The notes beneath the pieces were generated by a model, which was not told the DNA's origin, did no database searches, and was given only the letters and a program-made list of their open reading frames with translations. The translations under genes and the position numbers were made by a program. A stretch of DNA of 23,146 nucleotides from Clostridiales bacterium. Its GTDB lineage: Bacteria; Bacillota; Clostridia; Oscillospirales; Oscillospiraceae. Positions 13,379 through 21,567 of the stretch are shown in pieces; within the stretch, counting starts at the first letter, position 1, and the number at the start of each line of letters is the position of its first letter. The stretch lies in the NCBI GenBank assembly GCA_019418025.1, contig DYCR01000031.1, positions 2,190 to 25,335 of the forward strand. Reading direction: 5' to 3'.

Positions 13379-14254
13379 ATGGCAAACGGTATTATTTCGA
13401 TCGATAAGCCTCAGGGCTGGACCAGTCAGGACGTGACGGCAAGGCTGCGCAGAGTGTTCAACACGCGCAGGATCGGCCACGGAGGAACACTGGACCCGCT
13501 GGCCACCGGTGTCCTGCCGGTCTTTGTGGGCAGGGCAACCCGCGGTGTGGAATTTTTTGAGCATGCAGAAAAGATCTACGAGGCGACCATACGTCTGGGC
13601 GTCGCTACGGACACAGAGGATATTACCGGGACGGTTTTATCGGAAAAGCCGGTTTCCGTGACAGAAACGGAATTTTTGGCGGTTTTACAGCAGTTCCGTG
13701 GGGAGATCATGCAGGTCCCGCCCATGTATTCTGCTCTGAAGGTCAATGGGAAAAAGCTTTATGATCTGGCAAGGGCAGGCAAAGAGGTGGAGCGGCAGCC
13801 CCGTCCAATCACCATTTACGAATTGGAGTGTCTTGCCTTTTCGGGTCATGAGGCCCGTCTGCGGGTACACTGCTCTAAGGGGACGTATATCAGGACCCTG
13901 TGCAAGGATATCGGTGAGGCTCTGGGCTGCGGGGGATGCATGGCGGCCCTGCGCAGAGTTCAGGCTGGGGAGTATACCATTGCCGATTCCGTTCCTCTGG
14001 AGCAGCTGCTGTCTGCATCAGAGCAGGGGGATGACGTTGAGCGTTATCTGAAGCCTGTGGATTCCATGTTTGCTTCTTATCCGGCGATGACCCTGACACC
14101 GAATCAGACCAAACGTGTCCGCAACGGCAATGCATTTTCTCACTCCGGACAAAGCGGCAGGTACCGGCTGTACAGCGATGCCGGAGAGTTTCTGGCACTG
14201 GGGCAGCTGCGCGATGGCGTAATGTCCACGATCAAAAGCTTTTTCGAGGTATGA
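13379..14254 (+). CDS. truB: tRNA pseudouridine-55 synthase TruB
   Basis: TruB converts U55 of the tRNA T-loop to pseudouridine. The 291-residue protein has the family start GIISIDKPQGWTSQDV (4-19) and the catalytic segment GHGGTLDPLATGVLPVFVGR, with catalytic Asp39; the usual spelling is GHTGTLDPMATG. It also has KIYEATIRLGVATDTEDITG, QVPPMYSALKVNGKKLYDLA and CSKGTYIRTLCKDIG. A short C-terminal domain follows (TPNQTKRVRNGNAF). The ATG at 13379 is preceded by AAAGGAG. It lies 61 nt after nrnA and 6 nt before ribF. Confidence 0.97.
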   Translation: MANGIISIDKPQGWTSQDVTARLRRVFNTRRIGHGGTLDPLATGVLPVFVGRATRGVEFFEHAEKIYEATIRLGVATDTEDITGTVLSEKPVSVTETEFLAVLQQFRGEIMQVPPMYSALKVNGKKLYDLARAGKEVERQPRPITIYELECLAFSGHEARLRVHCSKGTYIRTLCKDIGEALGCGGCMAALRRVQAGEYTIADSVPLEQLLSASEQGDDVERYLKPVDSMFASYPAMTLTPNQTKRVRNGNAFSHSGQSGRYRLYSDAGEFLALGQLRDGVMSTIKSFFEV

Positions 14255-14260
14255 CCGGAT

Positions 14261-15184
14261 ATGATAGATAAAAGAATTATCGCATTGGGATTTTTTGACG
14301 GTGTCCATCTGGGCCACGGGGAGCTGCTGTCGCAATGCAGGCATCTGGCGGACGTGCATCGCTGCAAGGCAGCGGCGGTGACCTTCTCCAGACACCCGGA
14401 CAGTCTTGTGTTTGGAACCAGTCCGGAGCTGATCAATTCCGAGGCAGACAGGGCCCTGCTGATGCAGCGAAAGTGCGGCATCGATGAGGTGCTGACGCTG
14501 CCCTTCGACCATCAGATGATGAATATGCCGTGGCGTGATTTTTTTGACATGCTGTGCCGTGATTATCAGGCAGCAGGGATTGTCTGCGGCCATGATTTCT
14601 GCTTCGGCGCAAGGGGAGAAGGCAACTCTCGGCGCCTGCAGGAGGTATGCACAGAGCGAGGGATGCCCTGCGTAGTGGTCCCCGAGCAGAAGCTGGACGG
14701 CATCACCATTTCGTCAACGCATATCCGAAAATTACTTGCAGATGGGAATGTAGAGGACGCGGCCCGCTTTCTGGGGCATTATCACATGGTCAGCGGACAG
14801 GTGGTTTCCGGCAGGAAGCTGGGGCGGACCCTTGGGATACCAACGGCAAATCTGATCCCGCAGGAAGGACTGGTGCAGCTGAAGCACGGTGTCTATGCCT
14901 GCAGGGTTCACGTGGAGGATGGATATTACACGGCGGTGACCAATGTGGGGACCCGTCCCACGGTCAGCGGCCACCATGTTACCATCGAGCCGTGGATTCT
15001 GGATTTTGACGATGATCTTTACGGCAAAAATATCCGGCTGAGTTTTCACAGATTTCTCAGACCGGAGCAGCGGTTTTCTTCACTGGAAGAGCTGAAGGCA
15101 GCGATCTACCGGGATGAGAAGAAGGCAAGGGCATATTTTTCCGATTTGAATTGGGAAAACAGCAAAATCAGGGATGTAATTTGA
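14261..15184 (+). CDS. ribF: Bifunctional riboflavin kinase / FAD synthetase
   Basis: RibF makes FMN from riboflavin and then FAD. The 307-residue protein has an N-terminal nucleotidyltransferase domain: LGFFDGVHLGHGELL (9-23), TFSRHP, IVCGHDFCFGARGEGN and ISSTHIRKLL. The C-terminal flavokinase domain has GRKLGRTLGIPTANL, VTNVGTRPTV and the terminal LRPEQRFSSLEELKAAIYRD. It starts 6 nt after truB, a very common pairing in bacteria. The ribosome binding site is weak (GAGG about 12 nt upstream), so coupling to truB translation is likely. It is the last gene before the rpsO promoter. No FMN riboswitch is present, as expected for a housekeeping operon position. Confidence 0.96.
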   Translation: MIDKRIIALGFFDGVHLGHGELLSQCRHLADVHRCKAAAVTFSRHPDSLVFGTSPELINSEADRALLMQRKCGIDEVLTLPFDHQMMNMPWRDFFDMLCRDYQAAGIVCGHDFCFGARGEGNSRRLQEVCTERGMPCVVVPEQKLDGITISSTHIRKLLADGNVEDAARFLGHYHMVSGQVVSGRKLGRTLGIPTANLIPQEGLVQLKHGVYACRVHVEDGYYTAVTNVGTRPTVSGHHVTIEPWILDFDDDLYGKNIRLSFHRFLRPEQRFSSLEELKAAIYRDEKKARAYFSDLNWENSKIRDVI

Positions 15185-15193
15185 AAGTTTCCC

Positions 15194-15222
15194 TTTACTT
15201 TTATGAAAAAGCGTGATATCAT
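15194..15222 (+). promoter_or_regulatory. Predicted promoter of rpsO
   Basis: TTTACT (15194-15199), a 17-nt spacer and TATCAT (15217-15222) preceded by TGA (extended -10) lie just after ribF. The start would be near 15229, giving an rpsO leader of about 115 nt. Confidence 0.65.
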
Positions 15223-15228
15223 ATTCAA

Positions 15229-15343
15229 GCTGGTTTCATCCGGCGTTTTGACGCCCGTTGCTCAGTTGTGGGAAAAGACCGTTTCGGTATTCCACTGACC
15301 CCTACTTAGCTCCCGGGTAATATTTTGAAAGGTGGAAATCACA
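15229..15343 (+). promoter_or_regulatory. Structured rpsO leader, possible S15 autoregulatory site
   Basis: The leader can form a small hairpin GGCGT/ACGCC (15242-15246 with 15251-15255). A longer interrupted one has TCAGT with ACTGA (15262-15266, 15294-15298), GGAA with TTCC, and ACCG with CGGT around a TTT loop. S15 commonly represses its own translation by binding the rpsO leader in Firmicutes and other bacteria, by varied structures. Assignment to that class rests on position and folding potential only. Confidence 0.4.
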
Positions 15344-15610
15344 ATGATTCTGAAGGAAAAAAAGACTCAGGTTATCCTGGACAACGCTACTCATGAGGGC
15401 GATACCGGTTCTCCCGAGGTTCAGATCGCGATCCTGACCGCTCGTATCAACGAGCTGACCGATCATCTGCGTGTGCATAAGCACGACAACCACTCTCGTC
15501 GTGGCCTGCTGATGATGGTTGGTAAGCGCCGCAACCTGCTGGACTACCTGGCACGTAAGGACATCAACCGTTACCGTGCAATCATCGCTAAGCTGGGTAT
15601 CCGTAAGTAA
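15344..15610 (+). CDS. rpsO: 30S ribosomal protein S15
   Basis: S15 is a primary binder of 16S rRNA and part of the bridge to the 50S subunit. The 88-residue protein is full length and typical: MILKEKKTQVILDNATHEGD, GSPEVQIAILTARINELTDH, LRVHKHDNHSRRGLLMMVGK with the RNA-binding His/Asp/Ser-Arg-Arg core, and RRNLLDYLARKDINRYRAII. The ATG at 15344 is preceded by GAAAGGTGG. An in-frame GTG at 15332 lies inside that binding site and is rejected. It is followed by a terminator and then pnp, an order also seen in Escherichia and Bacillus. Confidence 0.98.
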   Translation: MILKEKKTQVILDNATHEGDTGSPEVQIAILTARINELTDHLRVHKHDNHSRRGLLMMVGKRRNLLDYLARKDINRYRAIIAKLGIRK

Positions 15611-15620
15611 GATCTTTCAG

Positions 15621-15648
15621 AAGGGCGACGGATACCGTCGCCCTTTTC
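15621..15648 (+). terminator. Terminator after rpsO
   Basis: AAGGGCGACGG (15621-15631) pairs with CCGTCGCCCTT (15635-15645) around a 3-nt loop and is followed by TTTT in total. No convincing promoter was found between it and pnp, so read-through probably supplies pnp. Confidence 0.8.
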
Positions 15649-15674
15649 GCACATCCAAACTTTTCTCGCACAAT

Positions 15675-15744
15675 CGGGAGCGCCTTTAGCAGTTGAAAGG
15701 GCGGCTGATCTGTTCGGCAGTCGTTTCAAGTGCTAAACCTCCCG
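15675..15744 (+). promoter_or_regulatory. Long interrupted hairpin in the pnp leader
   Basis: Four successive helices line up into one stem: CGGGAG/CTCCCG (15675-15680, 15739-15744), TTTAGCA/TGCTAAA (15685-15691, 15731-15737), TTGAAA/TTTCAA (15693-15698, 15724-15729) and CGGCTG/CAGTCG (15702-15707, 15718-15723, one G-U). The terminal loop is 10 nt. About 25 bp pair in 70 nt, ending 32 nt before the ATG. In Escherichia coli a leader stem cut by RNase III is the basis of PNPase self-repression; an analogous role here is inferred. Confidence 0.7.
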
Positions 15745-15776
15745 GAAATCATTCTATTTTACTAGGAGGAAAACCA

Positions 15777-17903
15777 ATGATTACTCGTAAGAACTACCCC
15801 AATCATCGGGTGTATGAGATGGAAATCGGCGGCCGCCCCTTTACCGTTGAAACCGGTAAGGTCGCTGAGCTGGCCAACGCAGAGTGCATCTGCCGCTACG
15901 GCGATACCGTGGTTCTGGTCACCTGTACCTGCAATCCCATCCCCAAGGCCGGTATTGACTACTTCCCTCTGACCATTGAGTTTGAGGAGAGAATGTATGC
16001 CGTGGGCCGTATCCCCGGTTCTTTCAACCGCCGTGAGGGCAAGCCCTCTGAGCGCGGCATCCTGAACAGCCGTATCATCGACCGTCCCATGCGTCCTCTG
16101 TTTGACGAGGAACTGCGTAACGACACCGTCGTTACCTGCACGGTTCTGGCCAATGATTACGAAAATCCCGTTGAGATCGTTGCATCTCTGGGTGCATCTA
16201 TTGCAATCGCATCCTCCGATGTGCCTTGGAACGGACCTGTCGCAACCACCAACGTTGCCTATGTCGGCGGCGAGTATGTGATCAACCCCACCGCAGAGCA
16301 GCGTGATGCCTGCGAGTGCTTCGTCTGCATCGCTTCCACCTTTGAAAAGGTCGTCATGATCGAGACTGAGGCAAACGAGGCTCCCGAAAATATCGTTTAC
16401 GAGTGCATCCGTGTGGCACACGAGACCAACATGGAGATCGTGAAGTTCATCAATGGTATCGTTGCAGAGATCGGCAAGCCCAAGTTCACCTTTGAAAAGG
16501 CTGCTGTTAACCATGAGCTGCTGGATGAGCTGATGGAGTACGGTCTGGGTCAGATCGAGTATGCTCTGGATACTGATGACAAGAATGTCCGCGAGGAGCG
16601 TCTGACCGCTGCCCGTCTGGACTTTGCCGATAAGTTTGCCGAGAAGTACGAGGATTTCGAGACTCATATCGAGGTCTGCCTGTACAAGATGCAGAAGAAG
16701 GTCGTTAAGAAGTGGCTGCTGCAGGGCAAGCGTGTTGACGGTCGTGGCATGGACGATATCCGTCCTCTGGACGCTGAGGTCGGTCTCCTGCCTAGAGTTC
16801 ACGGCTCCGGCCTGTTCTCCCGCGGACAGACTCAGGTGCTGTCTATCTGCACGCTGAACACACTGTCTGCTGCGCAGAAGCTGGATACCATCTATCCTGA
16901 GGAAAGCAAGCGTTATATCCATCACTATAATTTCCCCTCCTTCTCCACCGGCGAAGCCCGTGCGGCCCGTTCTACCTCCCGTCGTGAGATCGGTCACGGC
17001 GCTCTGGCAGAAAAGGCTCTGCTGCCTGTGATTCCCTCTGTTGAGGAGTTCCCCTATGCAATCCGTGTGGTCAGCGAGGTCCTGTCCTCCAACGGCTCCA
17101 CCTCTCAGGGCTCCATCTGCGGTTCCACTCTGGCGCTGATGGATGCAGGTGTTCCCATCAAGCGTCCTGTTGCCGGCATCTCCTGCGGCCTGATCTCTGA
17201 TCAGGAAACCGGTGAGTGGAGAACCTTTACCGACATTCAGGGTGTTGAGGACTTCCACGGTGAAATGGACTTCAAGGTTGCCGGTACCACCGAGGGCGTC
17301 ACTGCGATCCAGATGGATCTGAAGAACAAGGGCTTGACCATGGAGATCATTGCTGACGCTCTGGAGCGTTGCCGCAAGGCCCGTCTGGAGATCCTGAACG
17401 AGGTTATGCTGCCCTGCATCGCAGAGCCCCGTGCTGAGGTCTCTGAGTTCGCTCCCAAGATGCTGTCTCTGAAGATTCCTGTGGAGAAGATCCGCGAGGT
17501 CATCGGCTCCGGCGGAAAGACCATTCAGAAGATCTGCGCCGATACCGGTGCAAAGGTCGATATCGATGACGATGGTTCCGTGTTCATCTCCGCAGTTGAT
17601 TCTGCTGCTGCATACGCTGCAAAGAAGATGGTTGACGATATCTGCTTTGTTCCCGAGGTTGGCAAGCTGTACTACGGCAAGGTCGTTCGCATCCTGCCCA
17701 TCGGTGCATTCGTCGAGATCGCTCCCGGCCATGACGGCATGGTGCATATCTCCAAGCTGGAGAATCACCGTGTGGAAAAGGTCGAGGATGTCCTGAATCT
17801 GGGCGACATGACTTGGGTCAAGTTCATGGGCTTCGACGAGAAGGGCCGTGCAAACTTCAGCCGTCGTGACGCACTGAAGGAAATGGCCGGCGAAGGCAAG
17901 TAA
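15777..17903 (+). CDS. pnp: Polyribonucleotide nucleotidyltransferase (PNPase)
   Basis: PNPase is the phosphorolytic 3'-5' exoribonuclease, acting as a trimer in mRNA decay. The 708-residue protein has the first RNase PH domain (about 10-145: ANAECICRYGDTVVLVTCTC, GRIPGSFNRREGKPSERGIL, RPMRPLFDEE) and a helical linker. The second RNase PH domain (about 319-545) has RVDGRGMDDIRPLDAEVGLL, SRGQTQVLSICTL, SSNGSTSQGSICGSTLALMD and MDFKVAGTTEG at about 497-507. A KH domain with VIGSGGKTIQKI (575-586) and an S1 domain (631-700: YYGKVVRILPIGAFVEIAPG) complete it. The ATG at 15777 has TAGGAGGA upstream. The frame is open back to 15693, but that part lies in the leader hairpin and has no binding site. 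It is followed by a terminator and meets asd head-on. Confidence 0.98.
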   Translation: MITRKNYPNHRVYEMEIGGRPFTVETGKVAELANAECICRYGDTVVLVTCTCNPIPKAGIDYFPLTIEFEERMYAVGRIPGSFNRREGKPSERGILNSRIIDRPMRPLFDEELRNDTVVTCTVLANDYENPVEIVASLGASIAIASSDVPWNGPVATTNVAYVGGEYVINPTAEQRDACECFVCIASTFEKVVMIETEANEAPENIVYECIRVAHETNMEIVKFINGIVAEIGKPKFTFEKAAVNHELLDELMEYGLGQIEYALDTDDKNVREERLTAARLDFADKFAEKYEDFETHIEVCLYKMQKKVVKKWLLQGKRVDGRGMDDIRPLDAEVGLLPRVHGSGLFSRGQTQVLSICTLNTLSAAQKLDTIYPEESKRYIHHYNFPSFSTGEARAARSTSRREIGHGALAEKALLPVIPSVEEFPYAIRVVSEVLSSNGSTSQGSICGSTLALMDAGVPIKRPVAGISCGLISDQETGEWRTFTDIQGVEDFHGEMDFKVAGTTEGVTAIQMDLKNKGLTMEIIADALERCRKARLEILNEVMLPCIAEPRAEVSEFAPKMLSLKIPVEKIREVIGSGGKTIQKICADTGAKVDIDDDGSVFISAVDSAAAYAAKKMVDDICFVPEVGKLYYGKVVRILPIGAFVEIAPGHDGMVHISKLENHRVEKVEDVLNLGDMTWVKFMGFDEKGRANFSRRDALKEMAGEGK

Positions 17904-17910
17904 TTTAAAA

Positions 17911-17944
17911 CAAAGAGGCTGTTCTGCGGAACAGCCTCTTTCTG
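17911..17944 (+). terminator. Terminator after pnp, possibly bidirectional
   Basis: AAAGAGGCTGTTC (17912-17924) pairs perfectly with GAACAGCCTCTTT (17929-17941). The T run is short on the plus strand. On the minus strand the stem is followed by TTTGTTTT, so it could also stop read-through from the asd operon. Confidence 0.75.
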
Positions 17945-17989
17945 CATCTTGGAGACATCCGGAAGTGCCCTCCGATGTGGCGAAAATGT

Positions 17990-18025
17990 AAAAATCGATC
18001 CCTCACGTGAATCAGTGAGGGATCG
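17990..18025 (-). terminator. Terminator of the hom-lysC-asd operon
   Basis: CGATCCCTCAC (17996-18006) pairs with GTGAGGGATCG (18015-18025) around an 8-nt loop. On the minus strand it is followed by ATTTTT. It starts four bases after the asd stop codon. Confidence 0.85.
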
Positions 18026-18029
18026 TTCG

Positions 18030-19031
18030 TTATTTGATCAAAAGCTCTGCGATTTGGATCGCATTGGTTGCCGCACCCTTACGGACTTGGTCGCCGCAGC
18101 ACCACAGGCACAGCCCGTTGGGATCGGTGAGGTCGGGACGGATGCGTCCCACATATACAAGGTCCTGATCGCTGGTGTCCAGAGGCATGGGATATTCCTT
18201 TGCACTCAAGTTGTCCACCAATTTGCACCCGGGAGCTTTGGCAATTGCGGATCGGGCGGCTTCTACGGAAATAGGTGCGTCAAAATGCATGGAGACAGAG
18301 ATGGAATGGCTGCGGATCACGGGGACCCGAACACAGGTGCAGCTGACCTTCAAATCAGGCAGGTGCATGATTTTTCTGCCCTCGTTCTGAAGCTTCATCT
18401 CCTCGCTTGTGTAGCCTTCCCACTCTTCACCGCCAATTTGAGGGATCAGGTTGTAGGCGATCTGATGGGAAAACACACTGGGGGTATAAGCCTCCCCCTT
18501 GCTCAAGGCGTCTACCTCTGCCATCAGCTCCACAGGGCCGCCTGCGCCTGCGCCGGAGACAGCCTGATACGTGGAGGCGGTCATGGTACGAATGGGGGAG
18601 AGGGCGTTCAGAGCATTGACAGCAGTTGCTGTAATGATGGTAGAGCAGTTGGGATTTGAAATAATGCCCTTATGATTTTTGGCATCCTCAGGGTTGATTT
18701 CCGGTACTACCAGTGGGACATTGGGGTCCATGCGGAAGGCAGAGGAGTTATCGACAAATACGGCTCCTGATGCCACAATGGCAGGGGCCAAAGCCTTTGC
18801 AATATCATTTTCCGCTGCACCCAGCACGATGTCAACGCCGTGAAATGCCTCGGCGTTTGCCTCCTGAATGGTGATCTGCTCACCCCGGAAGGCAACGGTT
18901 TTTCCGGCGCTTCTGGCGCTGGCAAGGGGGATCAGCCGTTCAACGGGGAAATTCCGCTCCTGTAAAATGTGAATCATTTCCTGTCCGACGGCACCGGTAG
19001 CGCCCAGAACAGCGACGGTATAATTTTTCAT
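18030..19031 (-). CDS. asd: Aspartate-semialdehyde dehydrogenase
   Basis: This enzyme reduces aspartyl phosphate to aspartate semialdehyde with NADPH, the step shared by lysine, threonine and methionine synthesis. The 333-residue protein begins YTVAVLGATGAVGQEM (4-19), the NADP-binding glycine motif. It has FVDNSSAFRMDPNVPLVVPE and SNPNCSTIITA (125-135) with catalytic Cys129. Near the C-terminal half is CVRVPVIRSHSISVSMHF, which holds the conserved Arg/His pair. Length is normal for the family. The ATG at 19031 has TTAGGAGG upstream. It is third in the operon, 56 nt after lysC, and ends at a terminator. Confidence 0.97.
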   Translation of the reverse strand: MKNYTVAVLGATGAVGQEMIHILQERNFPVERLIPLASARSAGKTVAFRGEQITIQEANAEAFHGVDIVLGAAENDIAKALAPAIVASGAVFVDNSSAFRMDPNVPLVVPEINPEDAKNHKGIISNPNCSTIITATAVNALNALSPIRTMTASTYQAVSGAGAGGPVELMAEVDALSKGEAYTPSVFSHQIAYNLIPQIGGEEWEGYTSEEMKLQNEGRKIMHLPDLKVSCTCVRVPVIRSHSISVSMHFDAPISVEAARSAIAKAPGCKLVDNLSAKEYPMPLDTSDQDLVYVGRIRPDLTDPNGLCLWCCGDQVRKGAATNAIQIAELLIK

Positions 19032-19087
19032 GTTTAACCTCCTAAAATGCAGGCAGGACTAAGGAAGAAGCTGCCTTATGCAGGCCG

Positions 19088-20404
19088 TTATTTTACAAAG
19101 CTGTCATACAGGACCTGAATGGCCTTGGAAAAGTCCTGATTATCGACACCGAAAATAATATTCAATTCATCGGGGCCCTGAGTGATCATACGGATGTTTA
19201 CACCTGCCTGACCCATTGCACCGAAGATCTTGCCGGAAATACCCGGGCGGGATGCCATTTTGCGTCCAACAGCTGCAACGATCGCAATATCATCAAATAC
19301 GGTCAGACGATCCGGCTCGATCTCCTGCTGAATTTCTGCAAGAATGGTGTAGAGATATGGCTCGATGGCCTGCGTCTGCATCAAAACAGAGACATTGTCA
19401 ATGCCGTTTGGCACATAATCAACAGAGATATGGTGCCGTTCGTAAATGCTCAGAATCTTGCGCAGCAGGCCGACCTCGTTGGACAGACCGCGCTTACATA
19501 GGTGTACAATGGAAAAATCCTTTTTTCCGGTGATCCCTGTGATGAATCGATCAGGTGCGCTGTCAGAATCGAAATGTTCCCGGATCATGGTGCCGGGATG
19601 CTGGGGATCATTGGTGTTGCGGATATTCAGGGGGATATTTTTCTCACGCACAGGGAAAATGGTTCCCTCGTGCAGGACCTGAGCGCCGGTGTAGCTCAGC
19701 TCGCGGAGTTCATCGTAAGTAACCTCGGGAATGGTTTGGGGATTGGCTACGATTCTGGGATCAGCCATCAGTATGCCGGAAACGTCGGTCCAGTTTTCGT
19801 AGACATCTGCATCCACTGCAGCTGCAGCAAGCGCCCCTGTGATGTCGCTGCCGCCACGGGTGAAGGTTTTGATGTGGCCGTTCGGCATACTGCCATAGAA
19901 CCCGGGTGTGACGACCCCGTGACCGGTGGCTATGGCCTTGAACACATTGTAACTGGTTTCCTGATCGACGGTTCCATCCAGACGAAACGTGATCCAATCT
20001 GCACTGTCGATAAAGGTGAAGCCCAAGTAGGCCGCCAGAATTTTTGCGGAAAAGTATTCGCCGCGGCTGACCAATTCGTCCTGAGAAACCTTCTTGGCAT
20101 CCAATCGACATTTCAGCTCCTGCAATTCGGCCTCAAGGGGCAGCTTCAGCCCCAATTCGTCACGGATCTGCAAATAGCGGGAGGCGATCATCTCAAAAAT
20201 CCCGGAGCAGTCCACCCCGTACTGTACGTGGGCATAGCACAGGTACAGCAGATCTGTGATTTTATGGTCCTGGCTGTCACGCTTTCCGGCGGCGGATACA
20301 ACCACGATCTTTCGGGCGGGATCAGACAGAATGATGTCACGAACCTTTCGGTACTGTCCGGCATCTGCCATAGATGAGCCGCCAAATTTTGTTACTTTCA
20401 GCAC
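19088..20404 (-). CDS. lysC: Aspartate kinase
   Basis: Aspartate kinase phosphorylates aspartate, the first committed step of the pathway. The 438-residue protein has the kinase domain with KFGGSSMADAGQYRKV (6-21), VVVSAAG, ELVSRGEYFSAKILAAYLG (110-128) and TRGGSDITGA (182-191). Two C-terminal ACT domains follow, about 297-360 and 370-436 (ISGKIFGAMGQAGVNIRMIT), which usually bind lysine or threonine for feedback inhibition. It is a monofunctional kinase, not fused to homoserine dehydrogenase. The start is a GTG at 20404 that overlaps the hom stop by 7 nt and is preceded by AAAGGAAGGA inside hom, so translational coupling to hom is likely. Confidence 0.95.
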   Translation of the reverse strand: MLKVTKFGGSSMADAGQYRKVRDIILSDPARKIVVVSAAGKRDSQDHKITDLLYLCYAHVQYGVDCSGIFEMIASRYLQIRDELGLKLPLEAELQELKCRLDAKKVSQDELVSRGEYFSAKILAAYLGFTFIDSADWITFRLDGTVDQETSYNVFKAIATGHGVVTPGFYGSMPNGHIKTFTRGGSDITGALAAAAVDADVYENWTDVSGILMADPRIVANPQTIPEVTYDELRELSYTGAQVLHEGTIFPVREKNIPLNIRNTNDPQHPGTMIREHFDSDSAPDRFITGITGKKDFSIVHLCKRGLSNEVGLLRKILSIYERHHISVDYVPNGIDNVSVLMQTQAIEPYLYTILAEIQQEIEPDRLTVFDDIAIVAAVGRKMASRPGISGKIFGAMGQAGVNIRMITQGPDELNIIFGVDNQDFSKAIQVLYDSFVK

Positions 20405-21537
20405 GGAATATCCTTCCTTTCAGATAGAGCTGCAATAAACACAGTTGGATATTTTGCACACCATGCGTGCATATCTTCAACGGAAACAGGCTGCGTGATG
20501 ACGGCCTTACCCCAACGATCGGAGGTATGGGACTCAAGCCAGCTGTCAGCGGCGCCGCGGACGTAATAGCGCATTTTCTGATGGTTGCATACCTGCTCGG
20601 CACTGTGCAGTGGGGCATAAAATCCGCGACCCTGCGTAAAGTCGACACAGTCCTGCACCACATTATACGCAGTAGGGTAGCGGCCTGCTCCTTGACCGTA
20701 GAAGCTGTGGCGGCCGGAGGTGTTCCCTTCAAAGGTAATGAGATTATAGTTTTCCGGAACGGTGGCCTCGATATCGCTGTGGGGATACAATGTGGGCTGC
20801 ACGTAGGCACTGAACTGTCCGCCCTGCATCAGTCCGGTGGCGGCCAGCTTGCAGCAAAGGCCGTGGTTGTGGAACTGAGCAACGTCCTCTGCAAGGATAT
20901 TTCGGATGCCGCAGACGGGGATCTGGTGCCTGTTAAGGCTGACGCCAAATGCCACGTTGCAGGAGATGATCAGCTTATGCCATGTGTCGATCCCGTCTAC
21001 GTCAGCAGATGGATTGGCCTCGGCATAGCCCAGCTGCTGTGCCTGCATGAGGGCTTCGGTATAGGTAAGGCCGCCCTTGGTCATAGCGTCCAGAATAAAA
21101 TTGCAGGTTCCGTTCATGATACCGCCCACCATGCGAATGGACTCACAGCGGCGAACACGTTCCAACTCGCTGAGCCAGCTGATACCGCCGCCGACTGCGG
21201 CGGTGCAGCGAAATTTGACATTGTGACGTTCGATCAGGGCAACGAGCTCATCGTAGAACTCTGCAACCATCGCCTTGTTGGCGGTGACTACATTTTTGCC
21301 GGCCTCAATAGATGCACGGACATAGTCCCACGCCGGGTGCAGACCACCCATGACCTCAACAACGGTATCAATAGAAGAATCCAGGAGGATCTCCTGGAAG
21401 TCATTGGTAACGACCACACCGGGCAGGGACAGATCCCTGCGGGATAAGACGTGGGTAACCTGAATATCGGATCGGGCAGCCGCCAGCTCATAGACACCTC
21501 GGCCGACGACACCGAATCCCAAAAGCGCGATTTTCAT
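20398..21537 (-). CDS. hom: Homoserine dehydrogenase, short form without a standard ACT domain
   Basis: This enzyme reduces aspartate semialdehyde to homoserine, leading to threonine and methionine. In 379 residues it has the NAD(P) motif LLGFGVVGRGVYEL (5-18), VVEVMGG, NVVTANKAMVAE (82-93), AAVGGGISWL, GGIMNGTCNFIL (138-149), and the substrate/catalytic segment YAEANPSADVDGIDTWHKL (171-189) with Lys188. Family members usually have 400-440 residues with a C-terminal ACT domain. Here only about 60 residues follow the catalytic domain (from MRYYVRG, 322), with no clear ACT pattern. The ATG at 21537 has only the weak GGTGG site upstream. The frame is open further back to 21699, but that region holds the promoter and a palindrome. 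It is first in the hom-lysC-asd operon. Confidence 0.93.
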   Translation of the reverse strand: MKIALLGFGVVGRGVYELAAARSDIQVTHVLSRRDLSLPGVVVTNDFQEILLDSSIDTVVEVMGGLHPAWDYVRASIEAGKNVVTANKAMVAEFYDELVALIERHNVKFRCTAAVGGGISWLSELERVRRCESIRMVGGIMNGTCNFILDAMTKGGLTYTEALMQAQQLGYAEANPSADVDGIDTWHKLIISCNVAFGVSLNRHQIPVCGIRNILAEDVAQFHNHGLCCKLAATGLMQGGQFSAYVQPTLYPHSDIEATVPENYNLITFEGNTSGRHSFYGQGAGRYPTAYNVVQDCVDFTQGRGFYAPLHSAEQVCNHQKMRYYVRGAADSWLESHTSDRWGKAVITQPVSVEDMHAWCAKYPTVFIAALSERKDIPC

Positions 21538-21567
21538 AAAGGGAATCCACCAACCTCTGCTTTGAAA

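Noticed and set aside
15693..15776. 28-residue N-terminal extension of PNPase
   Set aside because: It lies within the leader hairpin and has no family similarity; TAGGAGGA precedes the ATG at 15777.
15762..17768. 668-residue minus-strand open frame opposite pnp
   Set aside because: It is a shadow of pnp for the same reasons; the similar frames opposite pfp and nusA are rejected too.
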